In this document: positions 1 through 9,253 of the stretch, in pieces | Layout: every line of letters starts with the position of its first letter | How positions within the stretch are numbered: position 1 is the stretch's first letter | DNA from: Chromobacterium haemolyticum DSM 19808 | GTDB lineage: Bacteria > Pseudomonadota > Gammaproteobacteria > Burkholderiales > Chromobacteriaceae | Reading direction: 5' to 3' | Length of the DNA: 64,000 nt | NCBI RefSeq assembly: GCF_000711885.1 | Contig: NZ_JONK01000006.1 | Coordinates: 62,001 to 126,000 of the forward strand | Translations under genes and position numbers: made by a program | Notes under the pieces: generated by a model | The model's input: only the letters and a program-made list of their open reading frames with translations | Told to the model about the DNA's origin: nothing | Database searches by the model: none

Positions 1-559
1 TCACCGCGCAATGCGGCGAGAACACCCCGCCGCGCACATCGCGCGCACCCAACTGCTCTTGTGCCTCTTTGCGGTCCAGCCATCGAAAGTCGGCTTCGCC
101 GTGCCCCGCCCGTCGCAACTCCCGCAGCCAGTTCCGTCCCATTGCCTCCTGCTCCGGATAGCGCGCCGCCGCGTACAACACCCCGCCATGGGCAAAGTCG
201 CAATCGATGCCCTCCCGCGCCAAGATCTCGGCCACCTCGTCGACAATGCCGAACAACCGCCGCCGCGCTTGTTCACGCCGCTCGCCGTCCAGCCTGAGCA
301 AATGGGCATCCTGATTGGCCAGCCCTCCGATCAGCCAGCCTCCGTTGCGCCCAGACGCGCCATAGCCGCAAGTTTCGGCTTCCAGCACCGCCACATCCAG
401 CTCCGGCGCCATGCGCTTGAGGTAGTAAGCCGTCCAAAGGCCGGTATAGCCGCCGCCGATTACCGCCACATCGCAGCGCGCCGATTGCGTCAACGGCGGC
501 CAATGCGGCTCGGCGGGGCTTTGATCCAGCCATAGACAGGCTTGAGTCAGTGAGGACAT
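1..559 (-). CDS. FAD-dependent oxidoreductase (DadA/glycine oxidase-like), C-terminus cut by window edge
   Basis: The reading frame opens at an ATG at 559 and stays open to the window edge, so only about 186 N-terminal residues are seen. A Rossmann FAD-binding motif lies near residues 32-48 (VAVIGGGYTGLWTAYYLK), followed by an acidic strand end (VLEAE) and a GASGRNGGW segment typical of the DAO family of flavoproteins (D-amino acid, glycine, sarcosine or gamma-glutamylputrescine oxidases). A Shine-Dalgarno AAGGAG precedes the ATG. It diverges from the acetyltransferase at 713 across a short inverted repeat. Family membership is solid; the substrate cannot be told from this half. Confidence 0.85.
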   Translation of the reverse strand, partial: MSSLTQACLWLDQSPAEPHWPPLTQSARCDVAVIGGGYTGLWTAYYLKRMAPELDVAVLEAETCGYGASGRNGGWLIGGLANQDAHLLRLDGERREQARRRLFGIVDEVAEILAREGIDCDFAHGGVLYAAARYPEQEAMGRNWLRELRRAGHGEADFRWLDRKEAQEQLGARDVRGGVFSPHCAV

Positions 560-586
560 GCGCTCTCCTTGTTGCGGCCAACCGGC

Positions 587-640
587 TAAGAACCTGTTTA
601 CGATATCGCGAGCAAGGGCGAGATCTTAAACAGGTTCTTA
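587..640. repeat. Deletion derivative of the dispersed inverted-repeat element
   Basis: TAAGAACCTGTTTACGAT at the left end and its near-perfect complement ATCTTAAACAGGTTCTTA at the right end enclose under 20 bp. The ends match those of the 130-149 bp copies elsewhere in the window, so this looks like an internally deleted copy. It would form a long hairpin if transcribed and sits between two divergent genes. Confidence 0.8.
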
Positions 641-712
641 GGCTCGGCCCTGCCGCCAACGCTGTTATCATGAAGGTCGACCATACCCGTCCATTGCGAG
701 AAGAACCAGCTT

Positions 713-1279
713 ATGGAAATTCTGATTTTTCCCGAAGCGGAAGTGCCCGCCGAACTACGCATGCAAGTTCTCGAGCTGCAAAACCTGGCCTGGCCTGGCG
801 AACCGCCAACCCGCCCCGACCCCATCCACGATGCCGCACTACGGCCGCTGTCGCTGTTGCTGGTGGAGAACCATCGGGTGCTGTCGGCGCTGGACATCCT
901 CAGCAAGCAGCTAAGCCATGCGGACGAGGACTTCCAGGCCAGCGGCATCAGCTGCATGGTCACTCAGCCCGAGGATCGCAGCCGCGGCTTGGGGCGATTG
1001 CTCGCCGCCTCCGCTCGCGAAACCATGCAAGCCAACGGCGCAGATCTCGGCATCTTCACTTGCGACCGTCCCCTGCGGCGCTTTTACCAAAGTTGCGGCT
1101 GGAGCGAACTGCCTGGCGCCGTCTTGATAGGCGGCACGCCGGCCTCGCCGTTTCCCAGCAGCCAATTCGACAAAGCGACGATGGCCGGCTTTTTCAGCGA
1201 CAAGGCCAAGCGCATGGCCGCGCGCTTCGAGCATTGCGAGATTGCGCTCTACCCGGGGGACATCGACAAGCTTTGGTGA
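713..1279 (+). CDS. GNAT-family N-acetyltransferase
   Basis: 188 residues. The acetyl-CoA pyrophosphate-binding motif (motif A) is visible as EDRSRGLGRLLAASAR near residues 86-101, followed by a CDRPLRRFYQSCGW segment that matches the motif-B region of GNAT enzymes. The overall arrangement recalls aminoglycoside 2'-N-acetyltransferase-like members, but the substrate cannot be inferred. It is a single gene, upstream of and not clearly co-transcribed with the next gene (150 bp gap). Confidence 0.8.
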   Translation: MEILIFPEAEVPAELRMQVLELQNLAWPGEPPTRPDPIHDAALRPLSLLLVENHRVLSALDILSKQLSHADEDFQASGISCMVTQPEDRSRGLGRLLAASARETMQANGADLGIFTCDRPLRRFYQSCGWSELPGAVLIGGTPASPFPSSQFDKATMAGFFSDKAKRMAARFEHCEIALYPGDIDKLW

Positions 1280-1429
1280 ACCGCGTGACGCCGTCGGGCC
1301 GAAGCCAACGAGTATCCGGCGCGATCAAAACACCAATGCGGAGCGGTAGAATCATTCCTTCCGCGACAAACGCCAGCCTCTGCCCCAACCGGCGCTCTGC
1401 TCCGCCAATCCGCAAGCGACCCACCCACC

Positions 1430-3019
1430 ATGATCGAAACGCCCGACATCATCGAAATCGAGTTATCCGCGCCCTACCGAGTCCAGGGCGAAGCCGCCCG
1501 CGGTCAGTCCGTTTGGTTGTTGGCCCGTCTCTGGCATGCCTACCATTTTGGCGACGGCGCGGTGTCCGCCGCCGCCTTGCGGCTCGGCTTCCCTGGCCAA
1601 AACAATATCCGCATGCTGATCTCGCGCGCTTTCGCCGATTTCGCGCGTTGGGGTGTGCAAGCGGGCTGGGGAGCCGCTCACGGCCAGCCCATCTCCACCC
1701 TACCGTTGAACGGGCGCAGCCGCGGTCCATTCTGGCTGACGGCCGACATGGCCTCGCGACTGCGTTTCAGCGCCGGCGGCGTAGAGGTGGAGCGGGATTG
1801 GCTGGAACACTTTCTGGGCCTGCGCAGGGAGCGGCCGGAAAACCCGGCCGGCGATCTGTCCTACCTGATGCGCGACATGCGCTTCTGGCAGCAGATGGCG
1901 CAAGCGATCCGCGATGAATACGACGGTTTCGGACGCCGCCCCAGCCGTCAGGTAGCGGAATCCTTCCACGTTGCGCGCCAGTTCGCCGACGACGATTTTC
2001 AACAGGCGCTGGCTTTGATGAAGGAAAGCCTGGCCTGGCGCCGCAGCGCCCAGTTGGACGGCAGCCGCAGCGCGCTGAAACGGCTGGACCGAGTGCTGGA
2101 CGCCGGCAGCGTGCATCACGCCCACCCTACTTTCGCCGCCATGGCTTGCATCGTCAGAGCCTGGGAACGCTACACGCATGGCGATGCCGAAGCGGCTCAG
2201 ACCATGCTGGAGCATCTGCAAACCTCGCCGGAGCTGCAACCGGTATTCCGCTACAACCCGCGGGTACGCTTCGAATGTCTGAATCTGATGGCGCTGTTGC
2301 ACAAGCACGCCGCCACCAGCGGCGCGGGCATAGCGCGCCAGCAAGACCAGGCCGGCGCGGCTCTGCAAGCGCTGAGCGGCGCGCTGGAGGCGGCTTACGA
2401 GGCGGATTCGATCGACGCCGCCCAACATGTGGCCGCCAATATCGGTTGGTGCTTGTGGCTGTTCTGGCAGCAAGGTTTGATCGACCCGGAACGAGAACAG
2501 CAGGTGAGCGCGGTGCAACTGCAAGCAATGCGCTGGCTTGGCCTATCCGAATGGATTTGCGACCGTTTCGGCTACGGCAGCGGCTCCGCCTGGAACCTGA
2601 TCTTCATCCTGCGCATCGCACGCGGCAACTGTCCGCCCCCGCGCTCGCGCAGCTTGGCCGCTTTCCGCGCACAACAGCCGCTGGCGCTGGAAACCGCCAT
2701 CGCCGCCCTGCATCCCTTGCACGCCTCCTTGTCCCCGGCCAAGGGCTTTAGCCGCTGGTCCTCGGCGGCGGTCCTTGCTCTGGACGAGCAGATAGCCGGC
2801 AACGCCGCCTTCCCGCCCTTGCAACAAGCCAATCTATTGCTGGAGGCCGCATGGTTTCTGCTGCATGAGCAGGGGGCCGGACGGGAAGCCGCCGACGCGC
2901 TCTCCCGCCTCCAAGCCTTGCTTCCCTCCTTGCGCCGCAGCGAGCGCAGCTTTTTTAACGGAGAGTTGCAACGGCTGCCCATAGAAGCGCCGTTAGCCGA
3001 GCCCTGCCCAAAAAAATAG
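1430..3019 (+). CDS. Hypothetical 529-residue protein, winged-helix-like N-terminus plus helical repeats
   Basis: I do not recognise a named family. The first 100 or so residues read like a winged-helix fold (HFGDGAVSAAALRLGFPG, then MLISRAFADFARWGVQAGW, then a basic wing-like segment). The rest is alpha-helical with alanine- and leucine-rich pairs resembling TPR-like arrays (AMACIVRAWERYTHGDAEAA; NLLLEAAWFLLHEQGAGREA). There is no signal peptide or membrane segment, so it is probably cytoplasmic. A regulator or scaffold is possible but unproven. The stop codon at 3017-3019 overlaps the terminator of the convergent gene at 3053. Confidence 0.75.
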   Translation: MIETPDIIEIELSAPYRVQGEAARGQSVWLLARLWHAYHFGDGAVSAAALRLGFPGQNNIRMLISRAFADFARWGVQAGWGAAHGQPISTLPLNGRSRGPFWLTADMASRLRFSAGGVEVERDWLEHFLGLRRERPENPAGDLSYLMRDMRFWQQMAQAIRDEYDGFGRRPSRQVAESFHVARQFADDDFQQALALMKESLAWRRSAQLDGSRSALKRLDRVLDAGSVHHAHPTFAAMACIVRAWERYTHGDAEAAQTMLEHLQTSPELQPVFRYNPRVRFECLNLMALLHKHAATSGAGIARQQDQAGAALQALSGALEAAYEADSIDAAQHVAANIGWCLWLFWQQGLIDPEREQQVSAVQLQAMRWLGLSEWICDRFGYGSGSAWNLIFILRIARGNCPPPRSRSLAAFRAQQPLALETAIAALHPLHASLSPAKGFSRWSSAAVLALDEQIAGNAAFPPLQQANLLLEAAWFLLHEQGAGREAADALSRLQALLPSLRRSERSFFNGELQRLPIEAPLAEPCPKK

Positions 3020-3034
3020 CCGGCAAAGCCGGCT
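3010..3034 (-). terminator. Rho-independent terminator of the monooxygenase gene
   Basis: The stem AGCCGGC-AAA-GCCGGCT (3018-3034) is followed on the minus strand by a run of T. It lies between two convergent genes and overlaps the end of the plus-strand gene. Confidence 0.75.
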
Positions 3035-3052
3035 GAACGCGGGTCGGCCGGT

Positions 3053-3352
3053 CTAGACCGGGTTCAACACATGCACGGACAGTCCGGCCACCGCGCCCTC
3101 GGTCGCGGCGATGAAGCCCCGCAGCGCCGGCGCGTCCAGATGCCGATCCAGCGCGGCCTTGCTTGCCCATTTTTCCATTACCACCAAACTGTCCGCCCCA
3201 AACGGCTGCGGAGAATCCGCATGGTCCAGAGCCGGGCCGTATTCAATGCAACCCTCTTCCTCGCGCACCAGGGGCACGATCGCATTCAGCTCTTGCAAGA
3301 TTACGGCGCGCTGCCCCGGTTTGGCGGTAATCACGGCAACTACATGCAACAT
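3053..3352 (-). CDS. Antibiotic biosynthesis monooxygenase (ABM/YgiN-like) domain protein
   Basis: 99 residues starting MLHVVAVITAKPG. This is the classic single ferredoxin-like ABM domain: an N-terminal strand, the PGQRAVILQELNAIVPLVREEEGC helix region (here cut to GQRAVILQELNAIVPLV), a glutamate after EEEGCIEY, and a central MEKWASKAALDRHL segment. Relatives include the quinol monooxygenase YgiN and heme-degrading dimers. I chose the ATG at 3352, which has an AAGGA ribosome site, over upstream in-frame starts. The substrate is unknown. Confidence 0.85.
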   Translation of the reverse strand: MLHVVAVITAKPGQRAVILQELNAIVPLVREEEGCIEYGPALDHADSPQPFGADSLVVMEKWASKAALDRHLDAPALRGFIAATEGAVAGLSVHVLNPV

Positions 3353-3560
3353 GGCAATCCTTACATAAAGTCGACGACACGCCGCCGCGCGCATTCGCGG
3401 CGGCCACTGAAATACGGCAAGCGCCAAGACAAATGGTTCGGCTCCGCCTCAATCGATAAAAACATATAGACGGAATAACCGGCTGAGTTAGGCCGATTCG
3501 TTGCGCCTAACCTGCCGAGTTTGATGTTACTGGAGGAATTTCTAAATTTCGGAGGGGAAA

Positions 3561-3590
3561 ATAAAAAAAGCTCTGCAGATGCAGAGCTTT
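3561..3590 (-). terminator. Terminator downstream of tRNA-Pro
   Basis: A perfect stem AAAGCTCTGCA/TGCAGAGCTTT (3568-3590) is followed on the minus strand by a T run. It lies just past the tRNA-Pro 3' end. Confidence 0.85.
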
Positions 3591-3616
3591 AAATATTTGA
3601 TACTTTTGGAATTCTT

Positions 3617-3693
3617 TGGTCGGGGCGAGAAGATTCGAACTTCCGACCCCCTGCACCCCATGCAGGTGCGCTACCAGGCTGCGCTACGCCCCG
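3617..3693 (-). tRNA. tRNA-Pro(GGG), CCA encoded
   Basis: A 77-nt cloverleaf on the minus strand: a 7-bp acceptor CGGGGCG/CGCCCCG, discriminator A and encoded CCA. The anticodon arm is CCTGC-ATGGGGT-GCAGG, giving anticodon GGG with U33 and G37. The T arm contains GTTCGAATC. Confidence 0.95.
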
Positions 3694-3723
3694 ACTCGAG
3701 AGAAACGTATTCTAAACTGCTTT

Positions 3724-4077
3724 TTAATTTTTGCCAAGCCCTGAATCGAGCCATTCTAAAATCGCCTCCAACTCGGTTCTCACCTCCTGGGCCGTTGCCG
3801 GACGCACTTCCTGGCCGTCCGCGCCCAATCGCTGGCGGGCTCCGTGAATGGTAAAACCATCGTCATATAACAAACCGCGAATGCGTCTGACCAATAACAC
3901 TTCGTGATGTTGGTAGTAGCGGCGGTTGCCACGGCGCTTCACCTGACGCAGCTGGGAGAACTCCTGCTCCCAATAGCGCAGCACATGCGGCTTGACGCCG
4001 GTGAGCTCGCTCACTTCGCTGATGGTGAAGTAACGCTTGGACGGTATCGACGGCAGATCAGCCTTGCTTGTTGGCAT
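3724..4077 (-). CDS. MerR-family regulator co-transcribed with ihfA
   Basis: 117 residues starting [20 protein letters not shown]. The MerR helix-turn-helix follows ([20 protein letters not shown], then [20 protein letters not shown] with its wing). There is no cysteine-based metal site, and the C-terminal effector region is short ([14 protein letters not shown]). The start at 4077 overlaps the end of ihfA by 20 nt, an arrangement I know from many beta- and gammaproteobacteria. The ligand is unknown. Confidence 0.9.
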   Translation of the reverse strand: MPTSKADLPSIPSKRYFTISEVSELTGVKPHVLRYWEQEFSQLRQVKRRGNRRYYQHHEVLLVRRIRGLLYDDGFTIHGARQRLGADGQEVRPATAQEVRTELEAILEWLDSGLGKN

Positions 4078-4360
4078 GGAATTGCTCGACCATTCCCTTG
4101 AGTTTCTGGCTAGCATGGAACGTTACCACACGTCGCGCGGTGATGGGAATCTCTTCCCCTGTCTTGGGGTTGCGACCCGGACGCTGCGGCTTGTCGCGCA
4201 ACTGGAAATTACCGAAACCGGATAATTTGACGGAATCTCCGGACTCCAAGGCCTGGCGAATTTCTTCAAAAAACGATTCAACCATGTCCTTGGCTTCACG
4301 CTTGTTCAGACCCACTTGATCAAACAGCATGTCGGCCAGCTCAGCCTTGGTCAAAGTCAT
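4058..4360 (-). CDS. ihfA: Integration host factor subunit alpha
   Basis: 100 residues of the HU/IHF family: [20 protein letters not shown] at the N-terminus, [20 protein letters not shown] as the DNA-intercalating beta arm including the proline, then [16 protein letters not shown]. It forms a heterodimer with IhfB and bends DNA in replication, recombination and sigma-54 promoters. It follows pheT as in most proteobacteria. Confidence 0.96.
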   Translation of the reverse strand: MTLTKAELADMLFDQVGLNKREAKDMVESFFEEIRQALESGDSVKLSGFGNFQLRDKPQRPGRNPKTGEEIPITARRVVTFHASQKLKGMVEQFHANKQG

Positions 4361-4394
4361 GTCACCCTCTCACACATCAATATTTCTAATCATT

Positions 4395-4422
4395 CAAAAG
4401 CCCGCCGACAAGCCGGCGGGCT
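4395..4422 (-). terminator. Hairpin between pheT and ihfA
   Basis: AGCCCGCCG/CGGCGGGCT stem (399-407 and 414-422 of the 4 kb region) followed on the minus strand by TTTTG. It is a moderate terminator, probably allowing partial read-through into ihfA. Confidence 0.55.
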
Positions 4423-4435
4423 CCACGCCTTGTGC

Positions 4436-6793
4436 TCAGCGCAGCTGAGCGCCCAGCTCGGCGGCAACGCCGTCCAGCAGGGCTTTAAGCGCCGGCTCCA
4501 CATCTTCGTCGGTCAGCGTGCGGCTATTGTCCTGCAACATCACGCGGAAGGCCAGACTCTTCTTGCCTTCTTCCACGCCTTTGCCGCGATAAACGTCAAA
4601 CAAAGCCACTTCGCTGACAATGGCGGCACCGTGCTTGGCGAAGCAGGCCAGCAATTGCTCCGTTTCCACCGCCTCGTCCACCACCAGCGCCAGATCACGG
4701 CGCACCGCCTGGAACTTGCTCACCGGTTGCGCCTTGATAGGCTGCCGAGCTTCCACAGCGGCCAGATCCAATTCAAACAACACCGGAGCGCTGGACAAAT
4801 CATATTGCTGCGCCCACTTGGGATGCAGTTCGCCAATCACGCCCACCGCCAGGCCATTCACCAGCACCTCGGCGCAGCGGCCCGGATGGAAGGCAGGGTG
4901 CTCTGCCTTGCGGAAGCTGGCTTGCTGCGGATGCAGCAGGGCTTCGACATCGGCTTTGACATCGAAGAAGTCGACTCGCTCCGCCTTGACCCCCCACTGC
5001 TCGGGCAAGCGCGGCCCCCAGGCGAGGCCGGCCACTTTTTCCGGCTGGTCGAACCAGTCGGCGGATTTCTTGAATACGCGCGCCACTTCGAACACGCGCA
5101 CGCGCGGCTGCTTGCGGTTGATGTTGCCGACCAACACATCCACCAAGCCGCCGATCAAGGTGGAGCGCATCACGCTCATCTGCGAGGCGATCGGATTGAT
5201 CAGACGCACCGGCTGCTCGTTAGCGGCGAAATCACGCTCCCAGGCTTCGTCGACGAAGGCGTAGCTGACGATTTCCTGATAGTCGCGGGCCGCCAGCAGA
5301 TGGCGGATTTGATCGCGCGGCCGCAGCTCTTCCCGCTGCGCCAGCATGCGCATGCCGGAACGCGGCGCGTCTGCAGGAATCGCGTCGTAGCCGTAAACCC
5401 GCGCCACCTCCTCAATCAAATCTTCCTCAATCGCGATGTCGAAGCGGAAAGACGGCGCCTCCACGGTGAAAACCTCGCCGTCCAGGCGGTGAGTCAAACC
5501 CAGCCGGCTCAGAATTTCACCGATCTGTTCGCTGCTCAGCGTCACGCCCAACAGCTTGGCGCAACGCGACACGCGCAGCTTGACCTCGCCGCGGTGCGGC
5601 AACTCGGCCACGGCTTCCACCACCGGACCCGGTTGCCCCCCGCAGATGTCCAACACCAGGCGGGTGGCGCGCTCCATCGCATCGCGCTGTAGCTGGAAGT
5701 CCACGCCGCGCTCGTAACGGAAAGAGGAGTCCGAACCGAAACCCAGCTCGCGCGCTTTGCCGGCAATCGCTTCCGGAGCAAAGAAAGCGCTTTCCAGGAA
5801 GATGTCCGTGCTACCGGTGGTCACACCACTGTGCTCGCCGCCCATGATGCCGGCGATGGCCAGTGCTTTGCTCTGGTCCGCGATCACCATGTAATCGGGA
5901 TTGAGCTTGACGGTTTTTTCGTTCAAGCACAGCAGTTCTTCGCCGTCCTTGGCCATGCGCACGACGATGCCACCGTCCAGCTTGGCCAGGTCGAAGGCGT
6001 GCATGGGCTGACCTTGTTCCAGCAATACATAGTTGGTGATGTCAACCACGGCGGAAATCGAACGCAAGCCCGCGCGTTCCAGACGGCGACGCATCCATTC
6101 CGGCGTGGCGGCGGCGGCGTTGACGCCCTTGACCACGCGCCCCAGGTAACGACCACAACCCGATTTAGCGTCGATGCTCACCGACAGCGCGTCGTCGATG
6201 ACCGGCGCCACAGAGGGAATGACCACCGCCGCGAGTTCTGCGCCGGTCAGCGCCGCCACTTCGCGGGCGATGCCGCGAATGGACAGACAATCGGCTCGGT
6301 TGGGGGTGATTTTCAGCGTGAACAGCTGGTCGTCCAGGCCCAGGTAGTCGCGAATGCTCTGTCCCGTCGGCGCATCGGCCGGCAGCACCAGCAGGCCGTC
6401 GGCCTCGTCCGGCACGCCAAGCTCCTTGCCGGAACACAGCATGCCGTTGGATTCGACGCCGCGCATTTTGGTCGGCTTGATCTTGAAATCACCAGGCAGC
6501 GCGGCGCCGGGCAAGGCGCAAGGCACCTTCAGGCCCACGGCGACATTGGGCGCGCCGCAGACGATCTGCACCAGTTCGCCCGTCCCCACGTCCACCTTGG
6601 TCACGCGCAGGCGGTCGGCGTTTTCATGCTTGGCCACTTCCTTGACTTCAGCCACCACCACCCCGCTGAAGGCCGGCGCGGCGGCGTTGACTTCCTCCAC
6701 CTCCAAACCCGCCATGGTCAGCAGGTAGGACAGTTCGTCGGTGCTCAGCGACGGATTAACCCAGCTTCTCAGCCATTGTTCGGAAAATTGCAT
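4436..6793 (-). CDS. pheT: Phenylalanyl-tRNA synthetase beta subunit
   Basis: 785 residues, normal length for bacterial PheT. The EMAP/tRNA-binding fold is near residues 40-150 (VVVAEVKEVAKHENADRLRV). B3/B4 editing modules follow (NRADCLSIRGIAREVAALTG; RYERGVDFQLQRDAMERA), then the B5 domain, the inactive core, and a C-terminal ferredoxin-fold anticodon-binding domain (FQAVRRDLALVVDE, ending VAAELGAQLR). It forms the alpha2-beta2 enzyme with PheS encoded 21 bp upstream. Confidence 0.97.
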   Translation of the reverse strand: MQFSEQWLRSWVNPSLSTDELSYLLTMAGLEVEEVNAAAPAFSGVVVAEVKEVAKHENADRLRVTKVDVGTGELVQIVCGAPNVAVGLKVPCALPGAALPGDFKIKPTKMRGVESNGMLCSGKELGVPDEADGLLVLPADAPTGQSIRDYLGLDDQLFTLKITPNRADCLSIRGIAREVAALTGAELAAVVIPSVAPVIDDALSVSIDAKSGCGRYLGRVVKGVNAAAATPEWMRRRLERAGLRSISAVVDITNYVLLEQGQPMHAFDLAKLDGGIVVRMAKDGEELLCLNEKTVKLNPDYMVIADQSKALAIAGIMGGEHSGVTTGSTDIFLESAFFAPEAIAGKARELGFGSDSSFRYERGVDFQLQRDAMERATRLVLDICGGQPGPVVEAVAELPHRGEVKLRVSRCAKLLGVTLSSEQIGEILSRLGLTHRLDGEVFTVEAPSFRFDIAIEEDLIEEVARVYGYDAIPADAPRSGMRMLAQREELRPRDQIRHLLAARDYQEIVSYAFVDEAWERDFAANEQPVRLINPIASQMSVMRSTLIGGLVDVLVGNINRKQPRVRVFEVARVFKKSADWFDQPEKVAGLAWGPRLPEQWGVKAERVDFFDVKADVEALLHPQQASFRKAEHPAFHPGRCAEVLVNGLAVGVIGELHPKWAQQYDLSSAPVLFELDLAAVEARQPIKAQPVSKFQAVRRDLALVVDEAVETEQLLACFAKHGAAIVSEVALFDVYRGKGVEEGKKSLAFRVMLQDNSRTLTDEDVEPALKALLDGVAAELGAQLR

Positions 6794-6814
6794 AGTATTC
6801 GGCTCCGTACGCGA

Positions 6815-7882
<1,068 letters not shown>

Positions 7883-7906
7883 TCATGCTCGCGGCTTGGC
7901 CGCATT

Positions 7907-7935
7907 AAAAAAAGGGAGGCATGTGCCTCCCTTTT
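7907..7935 (-). terminator. Strong hairpin between rplT and pheS
   Basis: AAAAGGGAGGC-ACAT-GCCTCCCTTTT with a T run on the minus strand. It lies 16 bp after the rplT stop and about 110 bp before the pheS start. No leader peptide fits between rplT and the hairpin, so a plain terminator is more likely than PheM-type attenuation. Confidence 0.85.
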
Positions 7936-7950
7936 GATCCGTCCGGGCGA

Positions 7951-8310
7951 TTAAGCAGCGAGGCTTGCTTTCGCCTTTTCGACGATCTGTGCAAAAGCCG
8001 GCTTGTCGAACACGGCCAGGTCGGCCAGGACCTTGCGGTCGATTTCGATAGAGGCTTTTTTCAGGCCGTTCATGAATTTGCTGTACGGCAGGCCGTTTTC
8101 ACGAGCAGCTGCGTTGATACGAGCAATCCACAGTTGACGGAACTGACGCTTTTTCTGACGACGGTCGCGGTAAGCGTACTGACCGGCTTTCATCACCGCC
8201 TGTTTGGCGATGCGATAGACGTTCTTCCGGCGGCCGCGATAGCCTTTCGCCAGTGCGAGGATTTTCTTGTGACGAGCACGAGCGGTTACACCGCGTTTTA
8301 CGCGTGGCAT
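7951..8310 (-). CDS. rplT: 50S ribosomal protein L20
   Basis: 119 residues: [20 protein letters not shown] at the basic N-terminus, [20 protein letters not shown], and [20 protein letters not shown]. It is an early assembly protein of the large subunit and the known autogenous repressor of the rpmI-rplT unit in other bacteria. It follows rpmI by 12 bp. Confidence 0.98.
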   Translation of the reverse strand: MPRVKRGVTARARHKKILALAKGYRGRRKNVYRIAKQAVMKAGQYAYRDRRQKKRQFRQLWIARINAAARENGLPYSKFMNGLKKASIEIDRKVLADLAVFDKPAFAQIVEKAKASLAA

Positions 8311-8322
8311 ATCTTAGTCTCC

Positions 8323-8520
8323 TTAAGCGTAGGGCATCATTGCGCGAACAGAGGCCATGTTGGTGCTATCTACCATGGTAGTGCCACGCAGTTGGCGCTT
8401 GTTCTTGGTGGTTTTCTTGGTCAGGATGTGACGCTTGAACGCGTAAGAGCGCTTTACACCACCATTGCCCAGTACTTTGAGACGCTTTTTCGCGCTCGAC
8501 TTGGTTTTCATTTTCGGCAT
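8323..8520 (-). CDS. rpmI: 50S ribosomal protein L35
   Basis: 65 residues, [20 protein letters not shown] then [20 protein letters not shown]. The start at 8520 is set by family alignment; a 26-residue upstream extension is not family-like. Sits in the standard infC-rpmI-rplT order. Confidence 0.97.
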   Translation of the reverse strand: MPKMKTKSSAKKRLKVLGNGGVKRSYAFKRHILTKKTTKNKRQLRGTTMVDSTNMASVRAMMPYA

Positions 8521-8641
8521 GGACTGCTCCTGCTGAATTTTGATTAGATTAGACGCGAGGTGGTTGCCAGACGGATCTGGAAACGCTTGAAAAACCATCG
8601 TGTCACGCTTTTGGGCAGATCGTTGCCGACCTACAAAATCA

Positions 8642-8667
8642 ACACGGCAGAGCGAACCCTGCCGTGT
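8642..8667 (-). promoter_or_regulatory. Hairpin in the infC-rpmI gap, possible L20 control or terminator
   Basis: Nine-bp stem ACACGGCAG/CTGCCGTGT with an eight-base loop, followed on the minus strand by TGATTTTG. It lies 20 bp after the infC stop in a gap of about 167 bp, the place where L20-mediated translational control is known to act. Which of the two roles applies is not decidable here. Confidence 0.5.
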
Positions 8668-8687
8668 CGATTTGATGATTATACCGA

Positions 8688-9206
8688 TTATTTCTTCTTC
8701 GGCGCAATCATCATGACCATCTGGCGGCCTTCGAGCTTGGGAAACTGCTCAACAACCGCAATTTCAGACAAGTCGGCTTCGACTCGCTTAAGCAATTCCA
8801 AACCGATGTTCTGGTGGGCCATCTCACGACCGCGGAAGCGCAGGGTGACCTTGGCCTTGTCGCCGTCAGCCAGGAATCGGGTCAAGTTGCGCAACTTGAC
8901 GTTGTAGTCGCCGTCGTCGGTACCCGGACGGAACTTGATTTCCTTGATCTGAACCTGTTTCTGCTTCTGCTTGGCTTCGTGACGCTTCTTGGACTGCTCG
9001 TACTTGTACTTGCCGTAGTCCATCAGCTTGCATACCGGAGGCTGCGCGGTTGGGGAGATTTCCACCAAATCCACGTCACCTTCCTCCGCCAGCGCCATTG
9101 CCTCACGCAGACTGACAACACCAATCTGCTCACCTTCTTTACCTACCAGACGAATTTCACGGGCGGTAATCTCGCCGTTGATCCGTGCTTCGCGTTCCTG
9201 AGCTAT
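8688..9206 (-). CDS. infC: Translation initiation factor IF-3, probable AUA start
   Basis: About 173 residues. IF-3 N-domain ([20 protein letters not shown]), linker ([20 protein letters not shown]) and C-domain ending [10 protein letters not shown]. No ATG exists near the start. A TTG at 9212 lies one base after the ribosome site AGGAGA (9219-9214), too close. The ATA at 9206 lies seven bases after it, giving IAQERE. I therefore place the start at 9206. IF-3 mRNAs commonly use AUU-type starts so that IF-3 represses its own synthesis. Confidence 0.9.
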   Translation of the reverse strand: MAQEREARINGEITAREIRLVGKEGEQIGVVSLREAMALAEEGDVDLVEISPTAQPPVCKLMDYGKYKYEQSKKRHEAKQKQKQVQIKEIKFRPGTDDGDYNVKLRNLTRFLADGDKAKVTLRFRGREMAHQNIGLELLKRVEADLSEIAVVEQFPKLEGRQMVMMIAPKKK

Positions 9207-9253
9207 AGCCAAATCTCCTATTAATCTAAACTCAATGCCTGCCGCCGCCGGAA

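Noticed and set aside
4316-5692. Long plus-strand open frame opposite pheT
   Set aside because: It lies antisense to the confidently identified pheT, with histidine-rich, low-complexity composition typical of shadow frames in GC-rich DNA.
7907-7950. PheM-type attenuator for pheS
   Set aside because: No phenylalanine-rich leader ORF fits between the rplT stop and the hairpin, so I treat the hairpin as a terminator.
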